Assembly (NCBI GenBank): GCA_003118195.1
Contig: BEXV01000687.1
Coordinates: 36,398 to 100,397 of the forward strand
Direction of reading: 5' to 3'
From: Hemicentrotus pulcherrimus
Taxonomy: Eukaryota; Echinodermata; Echinoidea; Camarodonta; Strongylocentrotidae
Length of the DNA stretch: 64,000 nt
Made by a program: the position numbers and the translations under genes. Positions 1 to 12,376 of this stretch are shown in pieces (position 1 is the stretch's first letter; the number at the start of each line of letters is the position of its first letter). The notes beneath the pieces were generated by a model. The model made no database searches. It was given only the letters and a program-made list of their open reading frames with translations, and was not told where the DNA came from.

Positions 1-2135
1 GGGGGGGGGGGGGGGTGAGAAATGATATTTTATTTATAAAAGAGAATAAGGTATTAAGAAGAATATATTATAGAAAAGATATTTGGGCTAACTACATGTA
101 CATTAACCACATGTGCATGTCCAACGTACTTTTGTTAGCCCTGAATGGAAAGACAAATAAAGCGAAGGCCCGACGTAAATAAGCTCCATGGTTTCTCCAT
201 TGTCTGGTAAATTGGATCGGCAAATGCGTTGATAGAGTCGAATGAGAGTACTTGATTAAAAGAAAACCACCCCCTTGCACTCGTACTTTTTCCCGCTATC
301 CCATATCAGATGATCATGTACAGTATGCCAGATTCAAATATATACGTAGGTCTGTAGCAATTGTATTGTGTAGCATTTAGCGTGGTAAGGGAGGTTGTAA
401 TTCGTTATTAATTAAGAATTTATAGAATATTAGCATAGGATGTGAAAGTCAAGACTTAATAAATCAAGTGACAGTTATTTACTCTTTTCATTTTTTTTAA
501 AGTGATTTTACATTACACACTTTGTATTTTTGCTCTGTGCTTTAGAGTTCAATTTAATACAATTTATTTACTGACCCCAACATATTTCTGAGAGATGTTT
601 TATTCCTTTAAGGCCGCTGGCACAGGGAAGTTCTTTATTTGCAGTTAAATTTCATAATAATAATCATTACGAAATGATTACTAATCATTACTATACATGT
701 AGGTCCATATTTATGCAGAATATATTGCAATATAATGTAGAATGTAAATAATGGTACAGGTGTACATGTACATGGTAGTCGAAATTAATCTTCGTTCCCT
801 CACACGATTCAATATTTTTGCCGAGAGTTGTTGCAGTATAATTTTGCTAAATGTGATGAATAAGCCGATTGTTGGTGAAGTCAAAGGTAGTTTTAATCCT
901 TTGTCCTACCGAAGTGAACCACAAGCCCTTGAACATCTGAGGATAATTAATGATATTTCGTGGTGAATTACGGTCAAGAAAATTCCTATGGTCATAAGGA
1001 TCTTGGGAGAAATTGGCTCATCAAATGAGGAAAATGGTTGTTCACGATTTCCTTCGATATAATTCATGATTTTGAGGGGTGCTAAACGAAAGCCCTTTGC
1101 TTAGACATGTTCACAGGGCAGACTGCAATATTGGACCCACCCTTGAAGCAGTAGATATGATAATCTCATAAGTAATCTGATTTATTTCTACCTAGGCTAA
1201 ACCCCCTTATGTCGACTGCATTATGACGTGCGTGCGCCAAAATACGAAAGCAGTCACGCAAACCGTACAAGCTCTGTAGACCGTGTAACGTAATACCTGT
1301 CACGACTGTGTATTCGACTCGTCCTTCTGCTTGTTCCTACGGTTTAACCGTTTCTCCTCATCCCTATCCAAATATGTCCCAGACAAATTGGAATCCATGA
1401 ATATTCAGTACCATGCATGTACATGTACTTGTATGATTTTAAGTTACATGTACATTATCAAAATTCATGGTTGCAAAAAACTTAATTGCTGCCACTGCAT
1501 TGCACAATTATTTTTGACAGAAAAAACACTGAAACACACATAACAAAAATTATAGCTTGCACTATTTCAATTCAAACACGCATACATTTGTAATAATCTT
1601 TTTATTATTTTTCAAATAGGACATAACCTAAATTCATTTATACTTGATTAAAAGTAAAACAAAGTTAAATCCAGGTAAACAATTAAAAAGCACAAAACGG
1701 CTCCGTCGAAAAAAAAAAAAAGGTATTGGACGAGCAATCTAATTACAATAATCCCACAGGCAGTTACTGACATTTTAACAAAAACAGACGTATTAACAGT
1801 TTCACTGGAATTGCTTTGGCTTAAAATCAAAACTATTTGTGATTTCAAAAATATTACTAGACGAGTGCATGTTGAGTCATGAATGTGATTTCTGGCATGG
1901 ACCACACAAAAAATGGAAAAAAAGAAAACGCGAGGAGAAAGCGAATGCTTTAATGGCAGAATTCATGCTTGCTCAAGTCTCCTTCGTCAGTCACCAGTGC
2001 GCTAATTTTCTACCTTGCATCGCGGAGAAGGGATGCTATCTGCATCCAAATGCGATTATTTCTGATTGATTACTTCTTCCCTAGGGAGAGAAAGAGAGAG
2101 AGAATGAGTGTGTTTGTGAGAGACGGAGAGGGTGA

Positions 2136-2167
<32 letters not shown>

Positions 2168-3955
2168 AAGAGGGGGGGAGTGGCGTGTAGTAAGGGAGAT
2201 GAAAAGGGTCAGATATTTGTAAATTCAAGAACAGCATTCCAGTGCAATGGCTCAGTGGTATTTTTTTTTAACGTGTAATAAAGTGAAAATGATAGTTACA
2301 ATATACATGTATACTAATAATAGCACACCGCATCCCAACCTGCTTCCTGATTAAACCACCAAACGGCATCCCTGGGCCTATGGAAGTGGATGAGAGACCA
2401 CCAGGGAGTGGCTGTTTCACAGTAATTTAGACATGCGATATACTCGAGAAGAAGAAGTAAAACCATTAAGATTAAAGAAAGAGAGAAAGAAAGAAAAAGT
2501 AGTTAATAACGTGACGGACGATTAACAACTCTCCTCTGATGTAGAGCGTATAACATGAAGTGAAAGACAGCTAGTGTGAGAAGCACCCTAGGTACCCTCC
2601 AGGGTCTCCTTAAGACGGCCAATTCATTATCGTCACCTAAACACCCGACAAACCACCACACTGACTACCGCTTTGCTACACGTGTCTAAATTGCATGCCT
2701 ATCGGCTATTCGTCTAGCTCGGGTTTCAACCTGTATGACAAGTCCGGGTTGAATAAATTCTATTCCCGCATTAATGTGTATGTATGTTTTACAAAAACAA
2801 ATGGGCAAGGTATACTTTAATACACAATTAAAAGGAAAGAACAAGTGATAACTGAGTTGTAGAAATAAATGTTAACATTCTGAAGTAATTTCAAAATATT
2901 ACTTCTACATGTACATTTCATGTAAGGCTTTTAGAATGTAAGTTCCATGATATCATAAACAAGCAATAGTGCAGCATTCTAACTTTAGCACACACAAACA
3001 ATTACATATTTATTCTTCTTTATTTCTTTGCTTGTTTGTATTTGTATTTTGCTTTCATTAATAATTATCGAGTCGTTAACCTCACAGAAATAAAGAAAAC
3101 ATTTGTCCTTGTTTAATGCACCATTTTGAAATATACAGTGTACATGTATATCATTCATCAATATTATAGACGATTATGATATTTGGCCAGTTCAGTCCTA
3201 AATTCACTTATGACGTACCTTACTTGTGGTAATCTAAACATTTGCACTTGAGATTTGGAGTAATACCCGTCTGTTATTAGTCAGTTTTGGAATCCCCTTT
3301 TACTTCGTTTCTTGTTTAAATTTAATCGAGTATAAGGGGAATGAATACTATTAGTCCGGCATAGCCATCGCCAATTATTTAAGAAGTATAACGTTCCCAA
3401 TTCGTCTACATAGCTGTATTAAAACCTATTTCCAGTGGTTTGCGTTCTTCCTGGTTCGATCCGACCTTACCAAGCTACATTTACATGTAATCTGAGATGT
3501 TACGAGTTCCAACCCAAACTCTGTTGTCTTAATGGCTAGATCACATTACAACGGGGAGTTAATTAATTTGGGTGAGAGCATGGACCCTGGGTCCATGGTG
3601 AGAGTAATACATGGCTACGCGACCTTTCGTGGTCGTTTGTTCTGCCTCATGACTTGTTTTCACTCGGACGAGTATTCTATATTTGTGCAATGCTGATTTG
3701 ATGGTAATTGGTTTTGTGCGTGATAGAAGTGTGTACTCATGAGATTTTGTTTTCGTTCTCAGAAAAAATGAGATAAGACTTACAGTGTAGGAAAGATATA
3801 GCAAACGAGAAAGTATGAATGAGAGGTAATGAAAGAGAAAATAAATTAAAGAAAGTGAGTCGGGAATAAAAGTTGAGGTATAGAAGAAAATCTGAAAAGG
3901 TTTATAACCGAGAAATGATGAAACATACATGTAGGCCTATTTTCCATTCCATTCC
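1..3955. other. No gene seen
   Basis: AT-rich, with a poly-G run at the very start and the GA tract at 2.1 kb. Open frames are short and without family signal. Confidence 0.6.
2080..2175. repeat. (GA)n-rich tract
   Basis: Interrupted GA/GT dinucleotide repeat. Confidence 0.85.

Positions 3956-4001
<46 letters not shown>
3956..4001. repeat. (ATA)n microsatellite, SINE tail
   Basis: About 15 uninterrupted trinucleotide units directly at the 3' end of the minus-strand SINE, best explained as its tail. Confidence 0.9.
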
Positions 4002-4238
4002 AATGTATCGTTTTATTTACCCAGGGTAGCCACTTCAGTATTATGAAACTGCTCTTCCAGCAGGCCCTCCATAAAATAATATGTTGTTACTACACTTCTC
4101 CAATCTAATATTCTGAGCGCCTACTAGCTAGAAGGCAAGAGGTCCCATTGTTATAAGTCTTTGGTATGACTCGGCCGGGGCTCGAAACCACGACCTTCCG
4201 TTCGTGAGGCGGGCGCTCTAACCACTGATCCACCATGC
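4002..4238 (-). mobile_element. tRNA-derived SINE, minus strand
   Basis: Read on the minus strand, the element starts near 4,238 with a tRNA-like head: an A-box region (ggatcagtggttagagcgcc, 4,212-4,231) and a B-box (ggtttcgagcccc, 4,177-4,189), the internal polymerase III promoter. The body continues through ggctaccctgggtaaataaa and ends in a (TAT)n tail at 4,000-3,956. Head, body and repeat tail in this order define a tRNA-derived SINE; the family name is not certain. Confidence 0.75.
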
Positions 4239-4724
4239 TTGTCAAGTCTTGCATTTTTCCAAACGATCGAACTCTTAGAATGTTGTTCCTAAATACATGA
4301 CATTTTCTTTTTAAAGAGCCAAGAGAAACGAAATATTTTCTCGGCTTTCTTTAGCATAAGTAACACAATTAAAAGTGATAAATGCAAACAACAACATGAG
4401 CACCAAATGCAATAATAATAAGTAGAAACGAAATCACGTGTACATGTATTGTTAAAAGATAAATGCATTTTTTTATTATTGTCTACGTATCATAACTTTT
4501 ATTTTATTTCAAATGAGCCTCGTCTAAATACACATGTGAACAACAGTCCGATCCTCGTTAGAACATAATGCGGTGAGTGGTTTGTATAATTCAGAAGAAT
4601 ATCTCTTAAATTTATCATTTATTGATGCCCTAACCATCCGCTGCAGGCAATGCATCCGGAAAGCGTAGGTATATATAGCTGATAATCTATACCTACTTTT
4701 TTTTCTAGCAATTCCCAATATAAA

Positions 4725-4866
4725 GATATAAGAGAGAGAGAGAGAGAGTTTTATGGTGGAGGGGGAGTGAAGGAAAGATGGAGAAAGTAGAGGATACATG
4801 AAGATAGATATATATATATTTTGTTCTCACTCTCTCTCTCTCTATGTACAACAAGAAGAATAGATT

Positions 4867-4897
<31 letters not shown>

Positions 4898-4900
4898 TGG
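4725..4900. repeat. (GA)n and (TC)n tracts
   Basis: Alternating runs of GA, TA and TC; the GA runs near 4,730 and 4,870 flank a short CTCTCT run and can pair with it. Confidence 0.85.
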
Positions 4901-5758
4901 GAAAAGGGTGGAGGGGTGGAAAAGATAAAGGGTGTACGAAAATTGGGAAAGGGAAAAGCAAGAATGAGGTGAGAGATGGAATAAAGATGATCCACTCTTA
5001 TGAGAGATGGGGAACACAGAGACAGAGAGAGGAAGGTAATGCAAACTCATGATAGAGATGATGAAGAAGAGATAGAGAAATGCAGGGACAGAGGCTGACG
5101 GATGAGGTGTGTATAGGTACTTTAAGAGAAAATCAGAAAGACAAGAAGAGAGATAGAATGAGATGATGCCCTCTCATTTTGTATGCGGCTACATGGCTAC
5201 AATACCGAATAAATATGCACCGGGAATAAATTACCGGTGCATCTAAGCACGGCAGGATGACATCTGGGAAATCCCTTAGTAGCACGCCTGCATGATATGA
5301 ATAACTATTGACTTTACTGAAACCCGAGCAAGTGTTGCCAATTTGAAGATCACTGTCATGAAATGTATGGATAGATTTTTTACTTCTAAACTTTAGTGAA
5401 AGGGGGCGTTTGTTGCCATTTTGAAGAATACAGTCATGAAAATAGAATTTGTATATTTTGTATAAGTTTAGAAAATGTTCGGGCTATATAACATATGGAA
5501 TAGAAAATTAAGCACACAACCGCTTTGTATGTGTCATTTGCTCTGGTTTACGACGTAAAATTGCATTTTTTATTTTATTCTATTATATTTTTTAAATTTC
5601 GCATTTGATGTATAATGTTCCTTTTCACAAAAAAACAAAAAACAAAAAAACCTGCAAAGAATGGTTATATGAGTTTGCGAAAACGTAACAAAAAAGGAAA
5701 TCAGGGTTGGCATATTTCCCGCTTCGGAGGCTTATTTCCCGGACGCCGTGAAATAAGT

Positions 5759-5826
5759 GGTATTTACCGGTATTTACCGGTATTTACCACTTTTTGCCGG
5801 GAAATACCGGGAAATACCGGGAAATA
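5759..5826. repeat. Hairpin made of three 10-bp repeats per arm
   Basis: Three units of ggtatttacc on the left and three of gggaaatacc on the right form an imperfect inverted repeat with an 8-base spacer, giving a structure with 10-bp periodicity. Confidence 0.8.
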
Positions 5827-6080
5827 TATTTTTCCACTCTCTTGTTCATAGGGATTGTCCAATTTTGAACATTATAACAATGGTGGCGAGTATGGTTGCT
5901 CTGGTGTGTACTATTTTTTTTGTTTTTGTGTGTGTTTGTGTGTGTGTTTGTTCATGTGTTTGTCTATGTCTGTTATCATGAAATGCTGGAAAAATACATG
6001 AAAAAGATCCCAAATATACACCTAATCTACATGTAGATATGATGTTCTTCATAAAAGAAAACCAAAACCTTCATACTAAG

Positions 6081-6538
6081 TTACTATTATTGTAAAGTTA
6101 AAGTAAAGTCAATGGAAATTTTAACAAAATCAGGCAAGGAATAAGGAAATTAAAGCTTTTTGAAATGAGTAGTCATTAGAGGGCAATATTCAATTTGATG
6201 ACATCATTTATGGACAACTGTCCTTGCCTTTTGTACATCAAATTTCACAATTCTTTAGTTGTCATCGTATTTATTTGTGTTCTTGATCCGACTTCATAAC
6301 ATGTGAAGTAGAATATCATTTTAGATTTAAATTATCTCAATCACAAGAAAGAATGAGAAACATGAAATTTAATGTACAAATGGCATGGAGAGTTGTCCAC
6401 AAATGATGTCATCAGATTGAATATCGCCCTCCAGTGACTAGTCATTTCAAAAAGCTTTAACTTCCTTATTCCTTGCCTGATTTTGTTCAAATTTTCACTG
6501 ATTTTATTCAATTATCTTAAAATTTACAATAAAAGTAA
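6081..6538. mobile_element. Foldback element with about 170-bp inverted arms
   Basis: The left arm (6,081-6,248) and right arm (6,364-6,538) are inverted copies with modest divergence; both contain aatcaggcaaggaataagga in opposite orientations, and the loop is about 115 bp. There is no coding capacity. The structure fits a non-autonomous foldback or long-TIR MITE. An N at 6,539 sits at the right end. Confidence 0.85.
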
Positions 6539-9500
6539 NATCAGTTAAACTACTAATAGCGACCTAACTTACAATTAGGCGATTATTGCTAATTATAAAC
6601 AACAATATTTAAACACATGAGATTATCGAATGAATAAATGTATAAATGAATACATAATGATGTAAGTTACTCATATCAATTCGAAATATATAACCCAATA
6701 ATTTATATAAATCCTATCCGACCCCCAAGCCAGAGTGAATTTCACTTATCTGCCTCTCCCCCCCTCCCCCTCCACCCTTTTATCAAAATTTATCTTTGCA
6801 ATAATTAATGTCGATTATTCTACCGGAGATGGTGAAAAGATTTACTATCTGTCCATTGTATCGGAATCACTACTAACTTCTAAGCTAAAGTTACACCTAC
6901 AGGCACACACATAGCTCAACACGCATTTTTTTATCAGACGGAACACTTATAATTATTTATCATAATGTAATGAGAGGACCACTGTGGTCTGCCTTAAATC
7001 CTAATTGGCATCTGTTAATATGAGTGCGCATTGACCTTTACGAAAAGTTGGTGTCCATCAAATGCCAATATACCTCATTATGTATTTGAACGTTGTAGCG
7101 CTACCTCCGATTTGTGGATGCTTTTCCCCAATTATTTTGATCGTGGTGACACCAAATGCAGCACTTGAGATGCTCACAAACCAAGTAAACTTTCGTTGTT
7201 GTGGTGTGATGGTGTAATGGTAATTCCTTATCATTGTTTCAAAGATGATTTAATTTTACATCATACACACTGTTTCATAATTATGTGTCAGTTCCGATTT
7301 TGAAGGGAAAAAAGGAATATCATTATGAAATGGTAATATTCTTGTGACAAGGGCCGATGTCACTGCGATACATTGTAGGGCCCTTTCTCCGAATAGAAGT
7401 ACATGTAGTGAAGGCGTTCACATTTCGTACTTGCATAGCACCGTTTTCCTTTCCACCCGCTATTTCGTTCTCCCACAATTGCCCCTTTTTAATCACGAAC
7501 CACAAACGTCCATCGTGTGTCCCTCGAACGTACGCTGGGAGATTTGATCCAATTCAATATTGCCTGCTGTACAAACCCGATGATTGGCAAGTCCACACGA
7601 TCGTAGTGCAGCTTGGTTTAATTTTACATCACGTCAATACTCCCTATAGATGGGCACTTTCACCGGGTCTTCACTCGATCACCGTTCATGTTTTTGTTGT
7701 TTTGTTTGGCAAATGAAGATAATGGCACAGTAGTGCATGTCTGAGGATACAATCATGAAAATATCAGAAATGTGTTACATAAAGAAGATATAAACAATAA
7801 TCGTAATGATAAAAATACGAAAAATGTTAATAATAATGTTATTATGAATAATAAGAAGGATTACGATGATTATAATAATGATAATATTAATTAAAATGAT
7901 GATAATAATGACGATGAAGATGATGATAAAGATGGAAATGATAATAATGGTAATAATAATAAGAATATTAATCATAATAAATAATGTGTGCATTCCGTGC
8001 AGTACATGCTGCACTGGAATAACTTGATCATTTAGAGAAATTTTAAACTTTAAACGTTGTGGGATGCAATATGTTATTGCTTATAATCCCAATGTATTCT
8101 GGATAAAAGGAAAAAACAAAGTAATCCATGAAACAAAGCAACCGTGATGATAGACCAAAATGAGGTTTTTTTTCGTTTCACTTTACCTTCTTTCTTTTTG
8201 ATCAAATTTGACATCACACAGTCAGTATTTTGCCAACATTTCAGCGAGCAGAAACCAATCAATATTTCGCCCCTTCGTGTACCCATCTCTATAACTCTAT
8301 CCTCACTGACCGGACGAGAAACCGAAGCACAATACATCCTAAATAATGAATCGCCCAGAGAACCCTAGATGACCTAGGGGTAGCTATATCACCTTCTGCT
8401 TTCTCCCCATGAGTTTATTCTTGCTGCTGTGATGGATCGAATCGTTTTTCTGCCCTGGATCCCTAAAAAGTTCAATTTTTCAATCAAGAAAAATAGGCCT
8501 TTTTCCCTACTATGCCTGATTTTCGTATCCTACAAACCGTATTAGAGGCTTGTGTGGGGGCGTATCTTTCTAAAAAATACGTCATGGTTTCTTGAAATGA
8601 CCAAAACAACTTTATTTTTATCCGAGAAATTTGATTAAATCAGTCTTTTCATGTGCGAAATTATATCTTTTATCTTAAGCTATATAGTTTTTCAGAGATG
8701 AAACATTAATACCTGATATAATTATCTGTAACGAATAAGACATAGAATTTGTTTTAAATTTGTCAAAATCTATTTTAGTCAAGGGGAAAAACGTGATTTA
8801 GGGAACGTATATTTTGTACACGGTTTTGAAATACGATACGGTATCAGTATTATTATTACCGAATAGAAGAACGAAACAAAAATAAAGAAAAACAAGGAAA
8901 AAAGGACGAAAAAATAAATATTTTACGATGAATGCAGGTACGTATACTTATTTCCTTAAGTGTGATAACTTTTTTAATAAAGTAAAACAATCATGGAACT
9001 TCGTGTATCAAGCAGTGATATAACTCATTGCATTCAATCGCAAGGTCACGCTTAAAATCAAATTTAATTACGTAAAACTTCACCTTAAGCGGGAAATTGC
9101 ATCGTATCGATTTGTTCTGGTAGCGGTTCGTCTCCTTGACTTACCTTGCCTTGCATCATCATGACAGGCTACCATGGAGAGAAAGAGAGAGAGAGAGAGA
9201 GGGGGGGGGGCAGGGATAGTTCGGGGGGGGGCAGGGATAGTTCGTCATGAGACAGGCATAAATGCATCTGAAGTGCGTTGCGCCATTCTCCTAAAAACAC
9301 AGACGCGCTTTATTGAGTGAAGCATAACTTTAGATCGTTCGCACTTACTGTAAATGCAAGTAAATAAATATTTTACAAACAATCTAAATTACCGAATTAA
9401 GTAGTTACCATCCGTTTTTACTTCTCCATGAGTCGATAAAGACAGACATCCCTGTTAGTTTTAAAACGTGTTCTGAGCAAACAAAACCTTATAGCAGCCA

Positions 9501-9777
9501 TTTACTCGAAATTCGTGTCTTGTCATGCTTGCGTGCTAACGCCCTCCTGCAAGCTAAACGACGAGTTATGAACAGATGCCACTGTATTGATACCACATGT
9601 AAGCCTAATATAAGCCCCATACACGCTCAGTTTACCATATTGCGTACATTGAGGCTTAAGTCTGGATCCTTAACATAAACTCAATGTTCATACTGATTGC
9701 TTCTTCGACGAGTGATATCCTAAAGGTTGTCTGACGTGGACGTCATCAAAAGACAACGCATCGAGAAAGAAAGTGAC

Positions 9778-9928
9778 CAGGGACCCGTTTCACAAAGCCC
9801 TTTTTCAATGACAAATGATGAAAATCAGTGACGAATCTGCTGATAACCAATCAGAAGCAAGGATTTCACTACCTTATAACAACAACTGTAATCCGTCACT
9901 GATGACAAGTTTTGTGAAATGGGGCCTA
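9778..9928 (-). mobile_element. Short MITE, copy 1
   Basis: An element of about 150 bp with inverted ends (ggacccgtttcacaaa ... tttgtgaaatggggcc). It is the reverse-complement relative of the copy at 24.5 kb, sharing the core cttctgattggttatcagca on the minus strand. Confidence 0.8.
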
Positions 9929-11198
9929 TGGTGTGGTAATGTGATATAAAACGAATCTCAGAATACTGCCTCTGACATTCTATTTTACGATATTTGCTTC
10001 AGGCCTTAGTTCGTCTATGTTAAAAGGGTTAAGGTTAGCTTTGCTATTGAACTCAAAGCTAGGTTTAGGGTCATGACTCGTTGAGTATAGTGTTACGTCC
10101 AGCGTTGGGATGATGAACTCGGTTAATGTAAGAAATTGATCGAAGAGAAATAATATTGTCGACGAAGAGTATATCATGCGAACCCCGGAGCAAACTCTGA
10201 AATTATCATCTAATACATGTAGTAGAAACAAAATAATTACTAGTTGAAAACTAGTCATGCATAAAGATAGTTACGCCTTCCAGTGCAGATGGGATTGATT
10301 ATCCATATTTTTTTAATTCGCAAAATAGAAAGAAAAAAAAAAAGAAAGAAGAAAGCAAACCAAATAGTAAAACCTTTCAGAATTTCGACACAACTACTAC
10401 TTGAATTTACCATATATAATCCATTACCAATTTTCTGAATATTCTAAACAGTAAAACAAGAAAAAAATACCCAGAACAAAAAAAGCTAAACCGAACGTAC
10501 CCCACTAAACTCTACGTACAAACACACTTAAAAAAACCTTCAAAAAACAACAAAAAACATCAAATCGCCCCCCCCCTGGAGTAATTGACATACGCTTTGG
10601 CCCAGTATAAAAAGCAGTGCCATGTACAGGATATAGCCCTATTGATTATGATATGACAGCCAATGGAACAGACCGTAGTATGGAAGTAGGCATCCAATAA
10701 ACCACTATGGCCTTGACATATAACCAACAGCGTGCTTCCCAATCAAATGAGAATACATGAGCGCTCTTAAAGGGAATTTCAACGGTGCTTGGGTAAAAAA
10801 AAATGAAGGGGTTCCATATTTTGTTTTACCGTATGGTATTCCGCATGGGTGGACGTATGGACATCAGTCTTTATCACCTCAGTCACATCGTTAGGCTGAC
10901 CTCAAACCGAGCCTTTGTGGGTTTTTTTCAGAATATTTTGTTGTTTTGTGTTATATACAGGTACATTGAACGTACACAATAGATAACTTCATTGATATAA
11001 TATGCCTTGGTTCATGTCACAGATCACTGCATGACATCTGAAAAGTTACTCATATAAACAGCCGTGTATAAAAGATACATTTCAAGCGAAATTCAGTTTG
11101 AACACTAAGTCTTGTGTGAAACGTCTTTGTTTATCAAAAAGTTTCCGCTGTGACTGGTAAGATGTGTTATAAACCTGTATATTTTTTTTAAACATAGA

Positions 11199-11251
11199 GG
11201 CCAGAATTCACAAAGGAGTATGTCGACAAACCTCCTTTGTGAATTCGGGCC
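11199..11251. repeat. 53-bp hairpin with 20-bp arms
   Basis: Arms ggccagaattcacaaaggag and its inverted copy (one mismatch) flank a 13-base loop. It is likely a minimal MITE or a deletion remnant of one. Confidence 0.8.
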
Positions 11252-12009
11252 AGAGTGTCTGCACCATACTATTGCACAAAGAGTAATCGATAATGTGCTC
11301 TTTAATGACCAATCAATCAATATGAATTAGATTTAAGTGGACGCTAATATAATTGTGTTAATTAATGCATAAATCCATAATGACATGGTAAGATAATAAT
11401 TACAACACATTATCGCCTACGTAACAGCCAAACCATGTGCATTTATTCATAGGAGAACATATACATATACATGCATGTACTACTACCAGTTAAAGTTGAG
11501 TACTGGCCGGTAATGGCCAGCCGGTAGGAAAGTGAAATACGCTGTCTTAAATAGTTATTGCGAAACAACATTAATGTTGATTGTGAAATATGTAAGAATA
11601 TTTGTGCATTGCGAGGTTTTCGAAACATCGAAACGCCAACAAATGAATTAAGTCGAGCTGAGAACCACTCAAAGTGAAAACAACGCTGAACACACACATG
11701 ACACATACATAGTCAGACGGGACAAGGCAAAATACCACGTGGGCTCAAAATTTGTTCTTAACTTGTAAACATATTTTGAGTTATATTTTGAGAAAAATGT
11801 TATTTACAGACCAATCAATTTCATGTGATATCGGTAATATGAAATTCTTCCACAAAGAAAAAAACATTTAACAAAAATAAATTTGTGTTTATCATTTTAA
11901 ATAGCCAAAACAAAAATATAAATTTACTCATTACCTTTAATCACCTTAGTAACTAGATCTCAACCTTTGCTTTAAATATAAAATTCTTTATGGAGGTGTT
12001 TTCAATCCT

Positions 12010-12376
12010 TTAAAGCCCCTCTTAAGGTGTTGGGGGCCCCAAGTTTTCCAACAATTTGATGGCAAGATTTCACTTAAATTGTATCATAATGTATAATAGA
12101 GGCCGTCATCCGAGACACACGTCTGCAAAGATCCCCAGAGTGTGTTTAAAGACAAAATATTGATGAAACAATACAATATTCGGGTTTTCTGTTTTACGCA
12201 GAAAATCAAAATTGTGTATTTGTTCATCAATATTCGGCTAAAAATACATTTGTTTTGAAAATACGGAACAAAGAATATGTCCTAAATGACATCCTCTTTC
12301 AAATTGTGATGTAATTTAAGTTAAATTTTGGCCATCAAATTTTCGGGGGCTCCCAACACTTAAGAGTGGTTCTAAT
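12010..12376. mobile_element. Foldback / MITE with degenerate inverted ends
   Basis: The left end (ctcttaaggtgttggg) and the right end (cccaacacttaagag) are inverted copies; similarity continues inward through caatttgatgg / ccatcaaatt for about 70 bp on each side, and the centre carries a second small hairpin (ttttctg...cagaaaa). No coding sequence. Confidence 0.75.

Larger units (their letters stand above)
4240..9777. other. No gene seen, repeats only
   Basis: Holds the GA/TC tracts, the 10-bp-unit hairpin, a short two-copy duplication near 5,330-5,450 (ttgccaatttgaag / ttgccattttgaag), the foldback at 6.1 kb, an AAT/GAT-rich stretch at 7.8-8.0 kb and G-rich runs near 9.2 kb. No splice-bounded coding stretch recognised. 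Confidence 0.55.

Noticed and set aside
4705..5050. Overlapping minus-strand frames rich in Ser, Leu, Phe
   Set aside because: Products of the GA/TC tracts; no domain or splice support.
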